A stretch of 64,000 nucleotides of DNA from Acanthosepion lycidas (lineage: Eukaryota; Mollusca; Cephalopoda; Sepiida; Sepiidae): NCBI GenBank assembly GCA_963932145.1, contig OZ010616.1, positions 54,527,418 to 54,591,417 on the forward strand, in the 5' to 3' direction. Below, piece by piece: positions 43,625-54,689 of the stretch. Numbering within the stretch: position 1 is the stretch's first letter; the number at the start of each line of letters is the position of its first letter. The position numbers and the translations under genes are program-made. A model generated the notes under the pieces. It was not told the DNA's origin. It was given only the letters and a program-made list of their open reading frames with translations, and ran no database searches.

Positions 43625-44285
43625 GATTTTTTTAATTTATTTTTTAATCATTTCACCCAAGCAAGGCAATAAAGGCACTAAGATTCAAAGAGTTACTGAG
43701 TGTGAGAGAATATCAGAAAATATACTAATAAGGAGAGAGGACAATAAAAGAATAAAAATTAAGACAGAGGATAACAATGGACATTGTATTTAAAATTTTG
43801 AAGATCAAAGGCAATAAAGCCACTAGGATTCAAGGAGGTTAATGAGTGTTAGAGAATATGAGAAAAACTACTATTAAGGAGAAAAGACAATAAAAGAACA
43901 AGAATTAAGAAGACAGAAGATAACGATTGATATTGCATATAAATTTTTGAAGAACAAAGGCAATAAAGCCACTAGGATATAAGGGGGTTACTGAGTGCTA
44001 GAGAATATGAGAAAACAATTACTATTAAGGAAAGAGGACAATAAAAGAACAAGAATTAAGAGAGAATATAATGGCTGACATTTACATTTTTGAAAATCAA
44101 AGTTGGCTGGGAAGCAAGGAGCTGAAACAGAGTTCCACAAGCAAGAAATGCAAGAGAAGAAACTGTTAGCATAGAACTTGCAATTACATCTATTCATTTC
44201 ACTGGTGAGACCGATGGTGGTGGTGAGCCTAGTAGTATGCTTAAATTCTAAATTTGTAAAGTCAAGGTACCAACAAGTTCATCAT
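43625..44285 (-). mobile_element. LINE family a with a triplicated 3' UTR segment
   Basis: The minus strand runs from a degraded C-terminus (CPANFDFQ, then ISSxxWNS) into the 3' UTR. A segment starting GGCAATAAAG on the plus strand is present three times, at 43665, 43810 and 43959 (period 145-149). Each repeat includes the AGAACAATAAAAGAA-type block, and the outermost carries the terminal TTGCTTGGGTGAAATG. Confidence 0.75.
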
Positions 44286-44289
44286 AATT

Positions 44290-45190
44290 ACAAAAAGTAC
44301 TTGTCTAAAAATGAAAATACCCTGGTTGATCTTTTTCATTTTCTTTGGGAAAACACTCATTGTCATTGTTACACACACACACACACACACATAATTATTG
44401 TAATATGCCAGAGAGCAAATCTCATTAGAAATCTTATACAAATTTTGATAAAAAACTAAATTTTTATGATCGTAAGTAAAAGGAGTTATAAATTATTTTT
44501 AAAATAAAAAGAAGTTTATATACGTTTTTATTTGCAACCATTAAAATTATAATTTAAGTACATTTAGTTCAATGAACAGTAATGACATAACCAGCTTATA
44601 AGTTACCAAAATAGTCAATAAAAATTTTTGCTCAAACTATAAAAGGTATTTTTAACACAAATTTCAGCTATTTTGAAATGACAGCATTATTTGTACACAC
44701 ACAAACACAAGTATATATTTATAGTATATTTTAAACAGGTGATGCGGCACCTCTTGAAAGTACTCACTTCTATGACAAGATATTTTATTGTTATCAGATA
44801 ACCCACCCATGAAAATATCAAAAGTATTTTATGCTATATTCAGTTGTTACCAACAAAAAAACTATATAATTTTTTTTTTATAGATGAATCTGATTTATTC
44901 TGTGGTTTTTTTTTTAAATAAAGTATGAATTATGATTATTATTTAAAATTTAAAAAACTAATAATCAGTTCTGATAATATCAATGGATGGTTTTCAGTAT
45001 CCCTGTGAAAATATCTTTATTCAATTTATTATTAATTCTAAGTAAATTAAAATTTTTGAAAAAATTCTTTTTAAAGGAAGTAGGCTAAACACACACAGGC
45101 ACACACATAAATGAGTATTAAAAACTTCTTGTCCCTTACTCTCTCTCTAAAATTTAACCAAAACTTTGACAGTGTGTGTATTTTTTTTTT
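44290..45190. other. AT-rich sequence with short (CA)n arrays
   Basis: CA arrays at 44371-44391 and near 45090-45107. Nothing else recognised. Confidence 0.55.
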
Positions 45191-45194
45191 AATT

Positions 45195-45795
45195 TAAAAA
45201 AATCAGTGTACCCCACTCAAGGCAGGAATGCTACTAATAAGTATAGGGTTATAGAGAGTGAAAGTAAAAGAAAAGACTGGGTATATGGGGGACTGAGAAC
45301 AGAATAAAGGATGAACTGGTTTCAAGGCAAAAGAAGATGGCAATTAAGTTTATTTAAATTGTTAAAGATTGTAGTTTTCAGTGAAGCAGGTAAACAGAAG
45401 GGAGTTTCCCTGTTGGGAAGTGTGAGAAAAGAAACTTTTGGAATAGAAGTGGCAGTTAATTTTACTATTACAACAGTAAAAGGGTAAGACATATATGCCA
45501 GTCTAGTAGCATGCTCAAATTCATGTAGTGGAGGCACCAGGGAAAAAAGATTCAAATAGTAGTTGCCATGAAAATATTTGATGAGAGAATGACTGAAGTT
45601 GAAATGCCAAGTAAATGTGCAAGATGGACTCTGATGAGAAAAACCTTCTGGCATGACACAAAATGAACCAACTTCCCTTGCAGTAGATGCAGCTATTGAT
45701 TCAATGTAGTTGCTCAAAACGTGAGGCTAAGAAAGCACGACGACACACTCTCCAAGAGTTGAGCATCAGGCATGCTGATAGCAGGCAGAGAAGTT
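45195..45795 (-). pseudogene. LINE family a, post-RT region and 3' UTR
   Basis: A minus-strand frame of 131 codons covers NYIESIAASTAREVGSFC, MPEGFSHQSPSCTF, IKYFHGNYYLNLFSLVPPLH, EFEHATRLAYMSYPFTVVI and ends FCLPASLKTTIFNNLNKLN. This is the longest uninterrupted stretch of the family in the window, though it has lost the KxFKCNVNxxL ending to a frameshift. The 5' end of the copy meets a (TA)n array at 45802. Confidence 0.75.
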
Positions 45796-45800
45796 TCTCA

Positions 45801-45801
<1 letters not shown>

Positions 45802-45845
<44 letters not shown>

Positions 45846-46067
45846 TGTCTCTGTGTGTGTATGCATAAAATAAATAGGTTAGTTAATAAAACAAGAGCAA
45901 ACAAAAAGTTACCAATATAATTAGCATGATAAACATTCATTAAATATTAATTATTAACCATATGACAGAAATGAAGAATGGAGACATATGGACCCTTTTT
46001 TCTAATTATATATATATATATATATAAGAGGTATATGTGTATATATAAATATAAAGGTGTGTGCATA

Positions 46068-46123
<56 letters not shown>

Positions 46124-46512
46124 GTTTTTATATATAAGAGGTGTATATGAAAAGTGTGTGTGTACATGTATGTGTGTGTGTGTGTAATATATTATATATA
46201 TTATTATTTATATATTACATGTGTGATACTTATTAAAAAATGCTCAATATCAGAGATAGAGCTAACTCACATCAATCCAACCAAATATATGAGGTGTGTA
46301 TATGTATATGTAGTGTACATGTGTGTGTGTGCATGCATATATGCACAAAGTAAAGTGAGATTTAGAGAAAGTTGTAAAAAGAATGGATGTCCTTTTAGTT
46401 GATAATCTATGACTGAATGTTTTGTATACCACATTTTGTGGTTGCTAGATAAAGAAAAGGTGTAAGGTATTTTTGTGTCCCCAATAATCGGTTTCCAAAG
46501 ATGAACGACATA

Positions 46513-46555
<43 letters not shown>
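45802..46555. repeat. Microsatellite cluster
   Basis: (TA)n at 45802-45842, 46009-46026, 46078-46117 and 46512-46553, with TG arrays at 46066-46080, 46152-46185 and 46320-46332. The segment 46236-46282 repeats 16822-16868. Confidence 0.85.
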
Positions 46556-46556
<1 letters not shown>

Positions 46557-46659
46557 GTGATGGTGGTGGTGATGTTTTTGTTTGTTGTACACATGAACAC
46601 TGGTAACATTGCTTGAATACCTTCTTAGAACATCAGTCAAGCATAAATGCAATTAAACT

Positions 46660-47445
46660 GTTTCCCTATTTTAAATGACGGAAAGGACAATGATAAATTG
46701 AAAACTAATAATAATACTTTCAACAGGTATCACTCAGATTTACAACTGTTACATTAATAAGTGTTTTAGAAATATCCAAATTCAATCTGGTAAAAAATAA
46801 TAGGACAAGCTTCTTTCTTTTATTTAATTTAAAAATTGAATCAAGAATGATACAAAATGTATTAAAAGGAACATATCAGGAATATTTGGTGGGTGAAAAT
46901 CATTTTAGGATATGTGAGTATTCAGGTGAACAGGACTAAATTAAAAGAATTATAGGAAAAAGGGAATTAATTGTAATCATTTGGAAATTTGTTAAAAATA
47001 ATAAATATAAGATAAACAATTCTAAAAAATATCCTTTATAAAACTGGTCAAAATTGAAACTACACTCAGATATTTTTATTAAAACCATGATTTACTAGTT
47101 ATAAAAAAAATGTACTTAATTAGATTTTACATGCACACACAGAGGAAATGAAGGTATGGGAAAAATTCCCGATAAAAAGTTTTTTTTTCAAGTTTTCTAT
47201 TATCAAAACAATAGAATGCTACTAAAAAAAGTTTGAATTTATTTTGCAAGTCATGATTTTCATAAAATTGGTATTAAACTATAATGATTAAAACTTTCAG
47301 TATATATCTATGTAAGTGACATCCAAACAGTAAGTACAAAGATTTACTAATCCAACTTGTTTATTACTATACAACTTTTCCACAAAATTTCCTCCAAGAT
47401 TATTGCACTAATCCCATTAGTATAGTATAGCTGGCCATTCATATT
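46660..47445. other. AT-rich sequence without recognised feature
   Basis: No exon or repeat recognised. Confidence 0.5.
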
Positions 47446-47449
47446 CAAG

Positions 47450-47890
47450 GATACCTGTCTACTAGGGCAGCTAGCCAATCCCTATTACAGATGCTTACTC
47501 AGGCATATTTGTGTTTATTCATTACCCACAGGGTGCACTCATGGTTTATATTGCAACTATGCTGAGAAGACCTTAGTTACAGTTTCTGGGAAAGAGTGTG
47601 CTATCTAGTGTGATCTATAATTTAAGGGCAGCACACTCAAGGCCTTGGCCATGATAACTTGTGACTTCATGCTAGCAGAGCTATTGACAGACCTCAAGGG
47701 TTCCATCTACACAATTTCACTCACAAGGGTTGGGTCAACCCATGGTATGCTTTTCAAGCACTTTTGAAAGGTGCTGTATATTGGGATCAACCCCTGCAGT
47801 GATAACACCAGGATGATCCCTTCCTGACAATTCGACCATGTTGAGATTCAAAACCTATGTCTGATGATCAGAATTCGAACATTCTAATCA
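47450..47890 (-). repeat. Dispersed repeat D, longer copy
   Basis: Homologous to 42200-42415 in its plus-strand left part (minus-strand sense), then extends through GCACTTTTGAAAGGTGCTG, TGGGATCAACCCCTGCAGTG and ATAACACCAGGATGATCCC. The B-box-like GAATTCGAAC at its end suggests a SINE-like nature, but I cannot define a full tRNA head. Confidence 0.5.
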
Positions 47891-47894
47891 CTCA

Positions 47895-48420
47895 TTTCAC
47901 CCCAAACAATGCCACTAAGATGCAAGGGGTAATTAAGAGTGAAAGAAAATGAAAAGACAAGACAATAAAAAGAAATTATGATTTAAATGACAAGATTGTA
48001 GATGGCAGGTAAGCAAGAAGCTGGAAAAAGTTCCATAGGTGAGAATAGAACTTATGGTTACATCAAGCTATTTCAACAGTAAAATGATGAGACTTAATTG
48101 TCAATCTAGTAGTACATTTAAATTCATGCAGTCGAGGTACCAAGGACAAAAGCTCATTACAACAATTACCATAAAAACATTTATAGAAATGACAGAGAGA
48201 AGACATCATGGCAGTGGGAAAATGACTGAAGTCAAGATGCCAGGTCAGAACTGATAGCATTACAAACTCTTCTTTGAATTTTGTCAAGAACACCAGACCA
48301 AATATGGCAGCAATATTCAATGCATGGGCAAATGGTAAATTTATAAATGTGCAAGATGGATTCTGATGAGAAAAAGTATTACTTTTTTCATCTTTATTCA
48401 TGAACATTTTTTTTTTCAGA
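47895..48420 (-). pseudogene. LINE family a, post-RT region and 3' UTR
   Basis: Minus-strand frame: NTFSHQNPSCTFINLPFAHA, LNIAAIFGLVFLTKFKEEF, WHLDFSHFPTAMMSSLCHFY, KCFYGNCCNELLSLVPRLHE, FKCTTRLTIKSHHFTVEIA. It is joined to a second partial copy (48421-48822) in the same orientation. Confidence 0.75.
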
Positions 48421-48822
48421 TTTTAAAAATGATGAGACCTAGTTGCCAATCTAGTAGCACACTCAAATTCATGCAGTTGAGTAATTGAGAAAAAAAAGCT
48501 CATCAGAACAATTGCTATAAAAATATTTGTAGGAAAGACAAAGGGAAGCCATGTCATGATAATGGAAAAGTGACTGAAGTTGAAATGCCAGGTCAGGATC
48601 AATCACATTGCAGACCATTCTTTGAATTTTGTCAAAAATATCAAGATATATAGAAGAAGCACCAGACCAAATATGGCAGCAATATTCAATGCACAGACAA
48701 ATGGTAAATTTATAAATGTACAAGATGGATTCTAGCAAGAAAAATTGATTCAATATAATCATTCCATGTGTCATTGAAAAATGTGAGATCAAGAAGGTTA
48801 GCATCAGACATACTGATGGAAT
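48421..48822 (-). pseudogene. LINE family a, second head-to-tail fragment
   Basis: Minus-strand frame: ESILYIYKFTICLCIEYCCH, IWSGASSIYLDIFDKIQRMV, CNVIDPDLAFQLQSLFHYHD, MASLCLSYKYFYSNCSDELF. Its upstream end reads FLHSISMSDANLLDL, TFFNDTWNDYIES, where it meets mariner sequence. Confidence 0.75.
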
Positions 48823-48823
48823 G

Positions 48824-48990
48824 TAAAAAGGGTGTAAAACAATATTGTTTAAGAGATCCAAATAGATGATAATCTGATGGAACCAAGTCAGGACTATACA
48901 GTTGATATAGTATAACATCCAATATATATTTCTGGAACCACTCTTTGAGTGATGTGGCATTGTTTTGCAGTAGGTTGACATGCTTACATA
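48824..48990 (-). pseudogene. mariner transposase C-terminal fragment
   Basis: A minus-strand frame reads LLQNNATSLKEWFQKYI and then DVILYQLYSPDLVPSDYHLF, GSLKQY. The YSPDLxPSDYHLFxSL block contains the third catalytic Asp of the mariner D,D34D triad. The second Asp (HDNAxPH motif) has become QNNAT. Fused by rearrangement to a LINE fragment. Confidence 0.75.
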
Positions 48991-48991
48991 A

Positions 48992-49335
48992 ATGTCCTAG
49001 ACTCTTTCAATGAACATCTTTTCTCTGTCCAATGTTAATAATATCTGACTGCTTTAACTATCTAACCATGTGGAATAAAATCCATGAGCCACACACTTTT
49101 TGTATCAATTTCTTTGCTGGATGCTGAATTTGTTGTGGAGGATAAGATGTTGAACCAAACTGTTACCAGATTAACATGATGCATCCACAAGTCTCAGGCT
49201 TTATTACCATATACTGCAGAAAGTTCATATCAGCTCCCCAATACCATCCCAAAAACTGAAAAGAAATGCCCATGTGTTCTTCAGTTAATTACCTCATGGT
49301 CTGAATTTGGATGTTTACCCTTGGCATACAAAATT
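48992..49335. other. Unrecognised, possibly decayed transposase-flanking DNA
   Basis: On the minus strand this lies upstream of the mariner C-terminus, but I cannot align it to the mariner catalytic core. Confidence 0.4.
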
Positions 49336-49337
49336 GG

Positions 49338-49555
49338 AAGAGATATGGTGGAGTAATGGATAGTGGCTCGGATTGAAGAATTGAAGAGGCAAGTTCAAGT
49401 TTTGCTGAAGTTTGTCATATTCACTTACATGCAAATACCCTTAAGAAAGATATGAATTCATCTTTTCTCCTCCCAGATACGAGTAAATAGCAGGACAGAC
49501 TGGGTTCTATAGCCTTGGCTGGCAACCAGTCTAAGAGAAGGAGGAATTCAAAAAC
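49338..49555 (+). mobile_element. tRNA-derived SINE A
   Basis: Head AGATATGGTGGAGTAATGGA, B box CAAGTTCAAGTTTTGC. Body CATATTCACTTACATGCAAA, TACCCTTAAGAAAGATATG, CTCCTCCCAGATACGAGTAA, GGACAGACTGGGTTCTATAG and CTGGCAACCAGTCTAAG. Confidence 0.75.
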
Positions 49556-49559
49556 TTAG

Positions 49560-50390
49560 GCTATGAGGTATATAGCCTCATCAAGCCACAATTGGCTATG
49601 TATGGTGGGTACAACTACACCCCTAGAAAAGGTGAATTAAAGAGGTGTTCCTCCAAGAAGTGAGAAGATCCTGGATATGGGTAATGAGCTTTCATCCATG
49701 GAAACATTTATATAAAAAAACTTATACTTTGTATTCTCTATGCTTGTCTAAGGTTTTATGGTGGTAGTCATCTTTGTTGCAATGTCACATATGCATGTAC
49801 TCAATATTAAGGCTGTTCTGGCTGTTTCAAAAATATTTCATCCCTCCTGTTGTTTTTGTAGTTACAACTTTCATAATGTTTTAATTCAAGTTGATTTATG
49901 CCACTGTTATGCTACTTTTCAGACAACCCTTGAATTTATATTAACAATATATTCCATGATTTTCAACTTGTCACATCTGTCTTTATTCAAAATATTGATA
50001 ACTTGTTTGGGGTGTGTCAGGATTTATTATGCAAACAAAGTGTAGAATATTTTTATTTATGGCTAAACCTAGACGATACACACCAGAAAAACATTTGATT
50101 AGCACAATTATACATATAAGTGAATAAATTATTTTATTTTGCATATTAATATATGCCTGTTGGCATTCTATAAACTTCAGCTATCTTTTACCCATTCACT
50201 TTGGTAATTTTGTTACTGTTTTAAATTTAATATTATTTGCAGCAATTCTTATTGCTTCCAAGAGATTTTCTTTACTTGAATAGGTTCTCATTTTCATATA
50301 AACCTGTTTTCAAGATGGATCACAAATTGGATAAATATCTATTGGAAAAATAACTGCTGAAGATCAAGCCATTCTATTAATTTGAAACCT
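49560..50390. other. AT-rich sequence without recognised feature
   Basis: The 95-codon frame at 49758-50045 is Ile/Phe/Leu rich and has no recognised domain. Confidence 0.45.
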
Positions 50391-50396
50391 TTTTAT

Positions 50397-50664
50397 TGTG
50401 AGACCGTAACATGCCTACAACATGGACTCTTCCAGGACTATATAAAGTATGTGACATAACACTCAAGGAGAGAAGAGGAGGTGAAGAGAGAGTATTCTAA
50501 TACCGTAGTATCAGCCGCGTATGACTACCAATATTGGAGACTAGCACATAGTAAGCTCCGCTTACACTTACACTATCTTTGTAACCTTTTGTTTAATATA
50601 TCTTTCTTACCTCTAATCCGTGGTCTGTGTTTCCTTCCGTGGTCCCGACTTTGGCCCCACATCA
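50397..50664 (+). mobile_element. Solo LTR candidate, 268 bp
   Basis: Starts TGTGAGACCGTAACATGCC and ends CTTTGGCCCCACATCA, i.e. TG...CA. A TATA box (CTATATAAAG, 50438-50447) is followed by a purine-rich leader (GGAGAGAAGAGGAGG), and a TTAATATATC polyadenylation-like site lies near 50595. CTTTTTAT before and CTTTTTTAT after look like a target duplication with T-run slippage. The composition is clearly less AT-rich than the flanks. No gag/pol nearby, so it is most simply a solo LTR. Confidence 0.6.
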
Positions 50665-50699
50665 CTTTTTTATCAAGGTGGGCAATAGTAAGCTTTGAA

Positions 50700-51060
50700 A
50701 AATGAAAGAACATTGCCTTACATAAATATACACTTTAGCTTATTGTGATTTGAGCAATTCAAAAAAATCTCGTCCAAGAATTTCCAATAATTTATATTGA
50801 TGTCATCATTAATATTGAAAGGATTTATAACTTTACTGACTAAAATGCTTTCCTAAAACATTACTTGTTATTTTCTAAGTCATGTTAGTTGATTATTTTC
50901 ATGAAGGAGCTCAGTCAAAAAGTATAGCTCTAAATTCATCACTAAACATTACTATTCAGAAATCAGTTTTCATTTACTTCTTTGCTCAGCTGACACACTG
51001 AAATTTGATTGTTTTCACATCTTTAGATAATGTTATTAATATTCTGCATCTTTTTTTTCT
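50700..51060. other. AT-rich sequence without recognised feature
   Basis: Nothing recognised. Confidence 0.5.
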
Positions 51061-51064
51061 GTTT

Positions 51065-51370
51065 ATACCAGCTTCTTCAAATATTTATAGCAGCTTCTTC
51101 AGATATTTATATATCTTCAAATATTTATACCAGCTTCTTCAGATATTTATATATCTTCAAATATTTATACCAGCTTCTTCAGATATTTATATATCTTCAA
51201 ATATTTATACCAGCTTCTTCAGATATTTATATATCTTCAAATATTTATACTAGCTTCTTTAAATATTTTTATATCTTTAAATATTTATATCAGATTCTGA
51301 TAAATATTTATAACAGCTTCTTCAAATATTTTTATATATTCAAATACTTATATCAGCTTCTTCAAATATT
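51065..51370. repeat. 40-bp minisatellite with a 20-bp sub-period
   Basis: CAGCTTCTTCAGATATTTAT recurs at 51131, 51171 and 51211 and, decayed, at 51251 and beyond. Each 40-bp unit is two related halves (CTTCAGATATTTATATAT and CTTCAAATATTTATACCA). The long frames across it are repeat artefacts. Confidence 0.9.
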
Positions 51371-51834
51371 TTTCTTGCTGATCAAACCACTTTTCTTGCT
51401 TAATATCCTTTTAATCTTTCTCAAATTTTTGTTTTCAAAATTCTTAAAATAAGTGTTTATTCTTGTTTGTGTTTTACCAATGTCTTCAATCTCATTTCTA
51501 TGATCTCTGTCCAATATTTTTGTAATTTTCAACAGTTTTCTCATCACTATATTTTTATATCTCATTTCTATTTTGTGTTACAACCCATAACAATCATTAC
51601 ATATTAGATATTTAATAAATATCAATAACTATAGCAGGATGCAATAATGAAATAAATATCAATAACTATCAAACAATACAAAACCACTTGTATAAGAATT
51701 GTATAATAAATTTAATAGTACCAAATAAATCACTATGAATATTTATAAAACAAATACATATTATAAGCTGAAATTAATATGGTATTTCTCAAATAAATAT
51801 ATCCTGGACATGTTACCAAAATCTTTTGATTCTG

Positions 51835-52105
51835 GGAAGTTTTTTTAACAGAGGATGGAAAACGAAACACTTAAATCTGAATGTGTATTGGAATGACAAA
51901 AACTGCCTTCCAAAAGCTAAGCAAAAAATTAAGAAACAGGAAAATTTCATCAGAAACAAAGAACAGAGTACTGCATTGTTATCCAATATTGAACTTTGTA
52001 TATGGCAATGAATACTAATCAATCTCTTTACAGGGGAAGAGAAAATTAGTCAACAAAAATGTGATTTTACAGAAGGATGGAGCATGTATGCAACAAAGTC
52101 TTAAG
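51835..52105 (+). pseudogene. LINE family c, C-terminal fragment (broken)
   Basis: Shares TTAACAGAGGATGGAAAACG, AACTGCCTTCCAAAAGCTAA, GCAAAAAATTAAGAAACAGG and GATTTTACAGAAGGATGG with 11030-11300 and 31960-31650. It is cut at 52105 by the poly-A tail of a LINE b copy on the opposite strand. Confidence 0.6.
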
Positions 52106-52109
52106 GATT

Positions 52110-52640
52110 TTTTTTTTTTTTTTTTTTACAATGATGTTCATCCTGTACAAGCCCCAAGAGCCCCTCAAAGTAGAGGGTTATAGAGTAAGAGGTACAATTT
52201 ATGGAGATATATGAGGAAAATAACAGCTAACCTTAGACCTGAACAGGTTAAGATTGTTGTAATTGGGGAAGCATCCTCTTGGGAGTCAGTTCCATAAAAC
52301 AGTGGTTCATGGGAAGAAGCCGCTCCATTGGAACTTACATCTCACCAATGGAATCTGAAAGGATGAGTGTGGTTCTCTACAATGTGTGTGGTATGGCTGG
52401 TTTTAACTGTAAAGGTTAGAACTAGTCGGACTAAGGGATATAGTTCATCTGAACACTTTCCTTGGAAGTAGTAATAGAGCAATGAGAAGCTTGTGACATT
52501 TTGTCTGTGGGGAAAACGGTTGTAGGGTGGAAAATAATTTGTTGTCTACAAGGATGTGGAGATGCTTCTGGACTCTATTAAGAGTGGAAAGTGAAGATTG
52601 TGTAGCTCCTGGAAACAATGGAAATGAAAACAAAAAGAAT
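52110..52640 (-). pseudogene. LINE family b, RT C-terminus and 3' end (broken)
   Basis: Minus-strand frame: SLSTLNRVQKHLHILVDNKL, FSTLQPFSPQTKCHKLLIAL, LLLPRKVFR. It then continues in broken frames to an LWN.LPRGCFP-like end and a poly-A tail (T20 on the plus strand at 52110-52129). The NRVQxHLHxLxDxxLFSTLQPLSHR order and the LWNxLPxGCFP ending are typical of Jockey/CR1-like LINE C-termini, and differ from family a. Confidence 0.7.
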
Positions 52641-53006
52641 CTATAAGTATTATTGTTTTATTTCTTTTTATATAGGATCAGATTTCTCTCTTTCACACAC
52701 ATACACACAAACATTTTTTCTTATCCCTGCTCCTCATACAAAAAAATAAAAAAAATAATGAAAATTTATTCTTGTCTTCAATATAACTTTTTTTTTTCAT
52801 AAGCCTGTATATATTTCATTATAGGAAAAAGAAAGAGTGAAATGGTTGATAATATTTTTCAAAGTTTAGATAGAAAATTTTAAAAATTTTATTGAAAATA
52901 GATGTCTTTGATTAGGGCCAGTGCAAGGATCTATGTGATGGGGCCACCCACTCTACTACATTTCAATGTAGTGGTAGTATTTATGTAAAATACAAATTTT
53001 ATAGTA

Positions 53007-53158
53007 CAGTGTAATCTGGATATAAGAGAGTTGTCGGGACCGGAGAGGTCTCTTATATCCGGGTTTGGTCTATTTTGTTTAGGTAAGTATGGGAATAAAT
53101 TTGGGACCAGATAAAATCTCTCTTATATCTGGGTTTCTCTTATATCCGAGTTACACTG
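53007..53158. mobile_element. pogo/Tigger-type MITE, 152 bp
   Basis: The ends CAGTGTAATCTGGATATAAG and, on the other strand, CAGTGTAACTCGGATATAAG form inverted repeats continuing AGAG. Extra internal copies of TCTCTTATATC extend the hairpin. TA flanks both sides (53005-53006, 53159-53160). No coding capacity. Confidence 0.8.
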
Positions 53159-53164
53159 TAGTTT

Positions 53165-53649
53165 AATTATGTACAATAATGGATTATATGTAATAGAGGT
53201 GAATAATTCAACTATAAAAATTAAAAATAAATACAAATATCTAAATATAAATTAGAGACACGTCATAATAAATCATTCCATCTTAAATAAATCAATGATT
53301 TCTGGCAATTTTTAACATCAATGTTAAATTATTCAACTTTTTAACAAGAAAAATCTAACACATTCAACATTTTGGATTTAAAAATAGTGAATTTTATATA
53401 GTGTTTTCTTGAGTATATGGCAGCTGAAGCAAAACAAATTCACAGATTCTGATGAAAAAAGACCTCAGTGTGATGTCAAAATCTGCAAAAGTGTTTCATC
53501 CTTTAATAGTCAATTGTGCTTAAGTAGAAAAAAGTAAATATTGATAAGTTAGTTAAGGTTACAAAGCATTGTATAGGCCCAACCTGAAGAGTTGGAGTTG
53601 GAGTTCATCGGTAGTACACACCAGCCCTGATTTTGATGCAAGAAAATAC

Positions 53650-53686
<37 letters not shown>

Positions 53687-54155
53687 CAATGCAGGTGGGA
53701 AAGTATTTTTGCTTTTGTTGATTTCATTCCAGGATATTTTTGTGTATGATGAAATGAAATATTGCACATAACTAAGGAACAATTATTCAAAATATAGCAG
53801 TGCATCTTTGACATGTCCCCAATTGAAGTGGCTCTTCAAGATGATTGTAGCCTATCATCAATTAACAAGAGTACTGAGTTAATGATTTAAGATAATATAA
53901 TTAATAAAAGAAATGAACAAGTCCATACATGCATTTATTTACAACAGAGGGAGGATTAACAAGTGGCAATAATTGACTTTACCACAAAGTTATAGCTTCA
54001 TAAAACCAGTTGTAATATCACACACTCATACTAAAATCCACCCAAGTCCTTTCAGTCAGTAGGTCATCAAACCACTTGAAATGGCTCATTAACAATCATT
54101 AATTGTTAATCATGAGATAGCTAGACAATTTTAAAGTTAGACAATTCACTTTTCA
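53165..54155. other. AT-rich sequence with one (GT)n array
   Basis: (GT)n at about 53655-53684. Nothing else recognised. Confidence 0.55.
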
Positions 54156-54159
54156 TTTT

Positions 54160-54300
54160 TTAGATAAAGTATTGTCAACCATACTTATTTTTTGTCTCGT
54201 ATTTACTTTCAACTTCATTTTTTTTATTAGGTGAAGTATTGTCAACCATTATTATTGATTTTTGACTAGTATTTACTTCCAGCTTCATTTTACTTGTAAT
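54160..54300. repeat. Two tandem ~68-bp units
   Basis: AAGTATTGTCAACCAT followed by TAGTATTTACTT and CTTCATTTT occurs twice, at about 54167 and 54235. Confidence 0.7.
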
Positions 54301-54689
54301 TTATTACAACTTTTACTCAGGCTGTCAATCTCTGGCAAAAAATAGACTGTGAAAGGTTAAAAATGAAGGATAAGCTCTGTGTGAGATTCAAACATGTTCC
54401 TTTAGCCTCTTGGAAGCCTAGTTAAATGCACCAGCTGCTTAAACTGTTAAACTACAAGAATTTTATGGCTTTGCAAAATAAACCAAATACAAATTTTAAA
54501 AAAAAATGAATAATTATGGTTAATAATGCTTCAGTAAATAAGTGTCTACTATAGAGTAGTGGTAAGCAATCATATCACACACTACTACTTTAATAAGTGA
54601 TATTTATTACATATATATTTGGACATAATTTGTCAACATGCACAGACTAAGGAATAAATGGATATCATTTATAACCTGACATTTCTTCT

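Noticed and set aside
48469..48981. 170-codon frame as a gene
   Set aside because: It runs through LINE a C-terminal sequence into mariner sequence read in another frame. No single protein.
39800..48990. The two mariner fragments as parts of one autonomous element or as the source of the MITEs
   Set aside because: They lie 9 kb apart on opposite strands, lack the MITE terminal sequence nearby, and belong to unrelated decayed contexts.
49758..50045. 95-codon frame as a membrane protein gene
   Set aside because: Hydrophobic composition is expected from AT-rich DNA. No conserved motif, no splice support.
51005..51452. 140-codon and 82-codon frames rich in Tyr, Ile and Leu
   Set aside because: Translation of the 40-bp minisatellite. 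No domain, and both frames are equally open.
53650..53690. (GT)n array as a regulatory element
   Set aside because: Simple microsatellite with no gene context.
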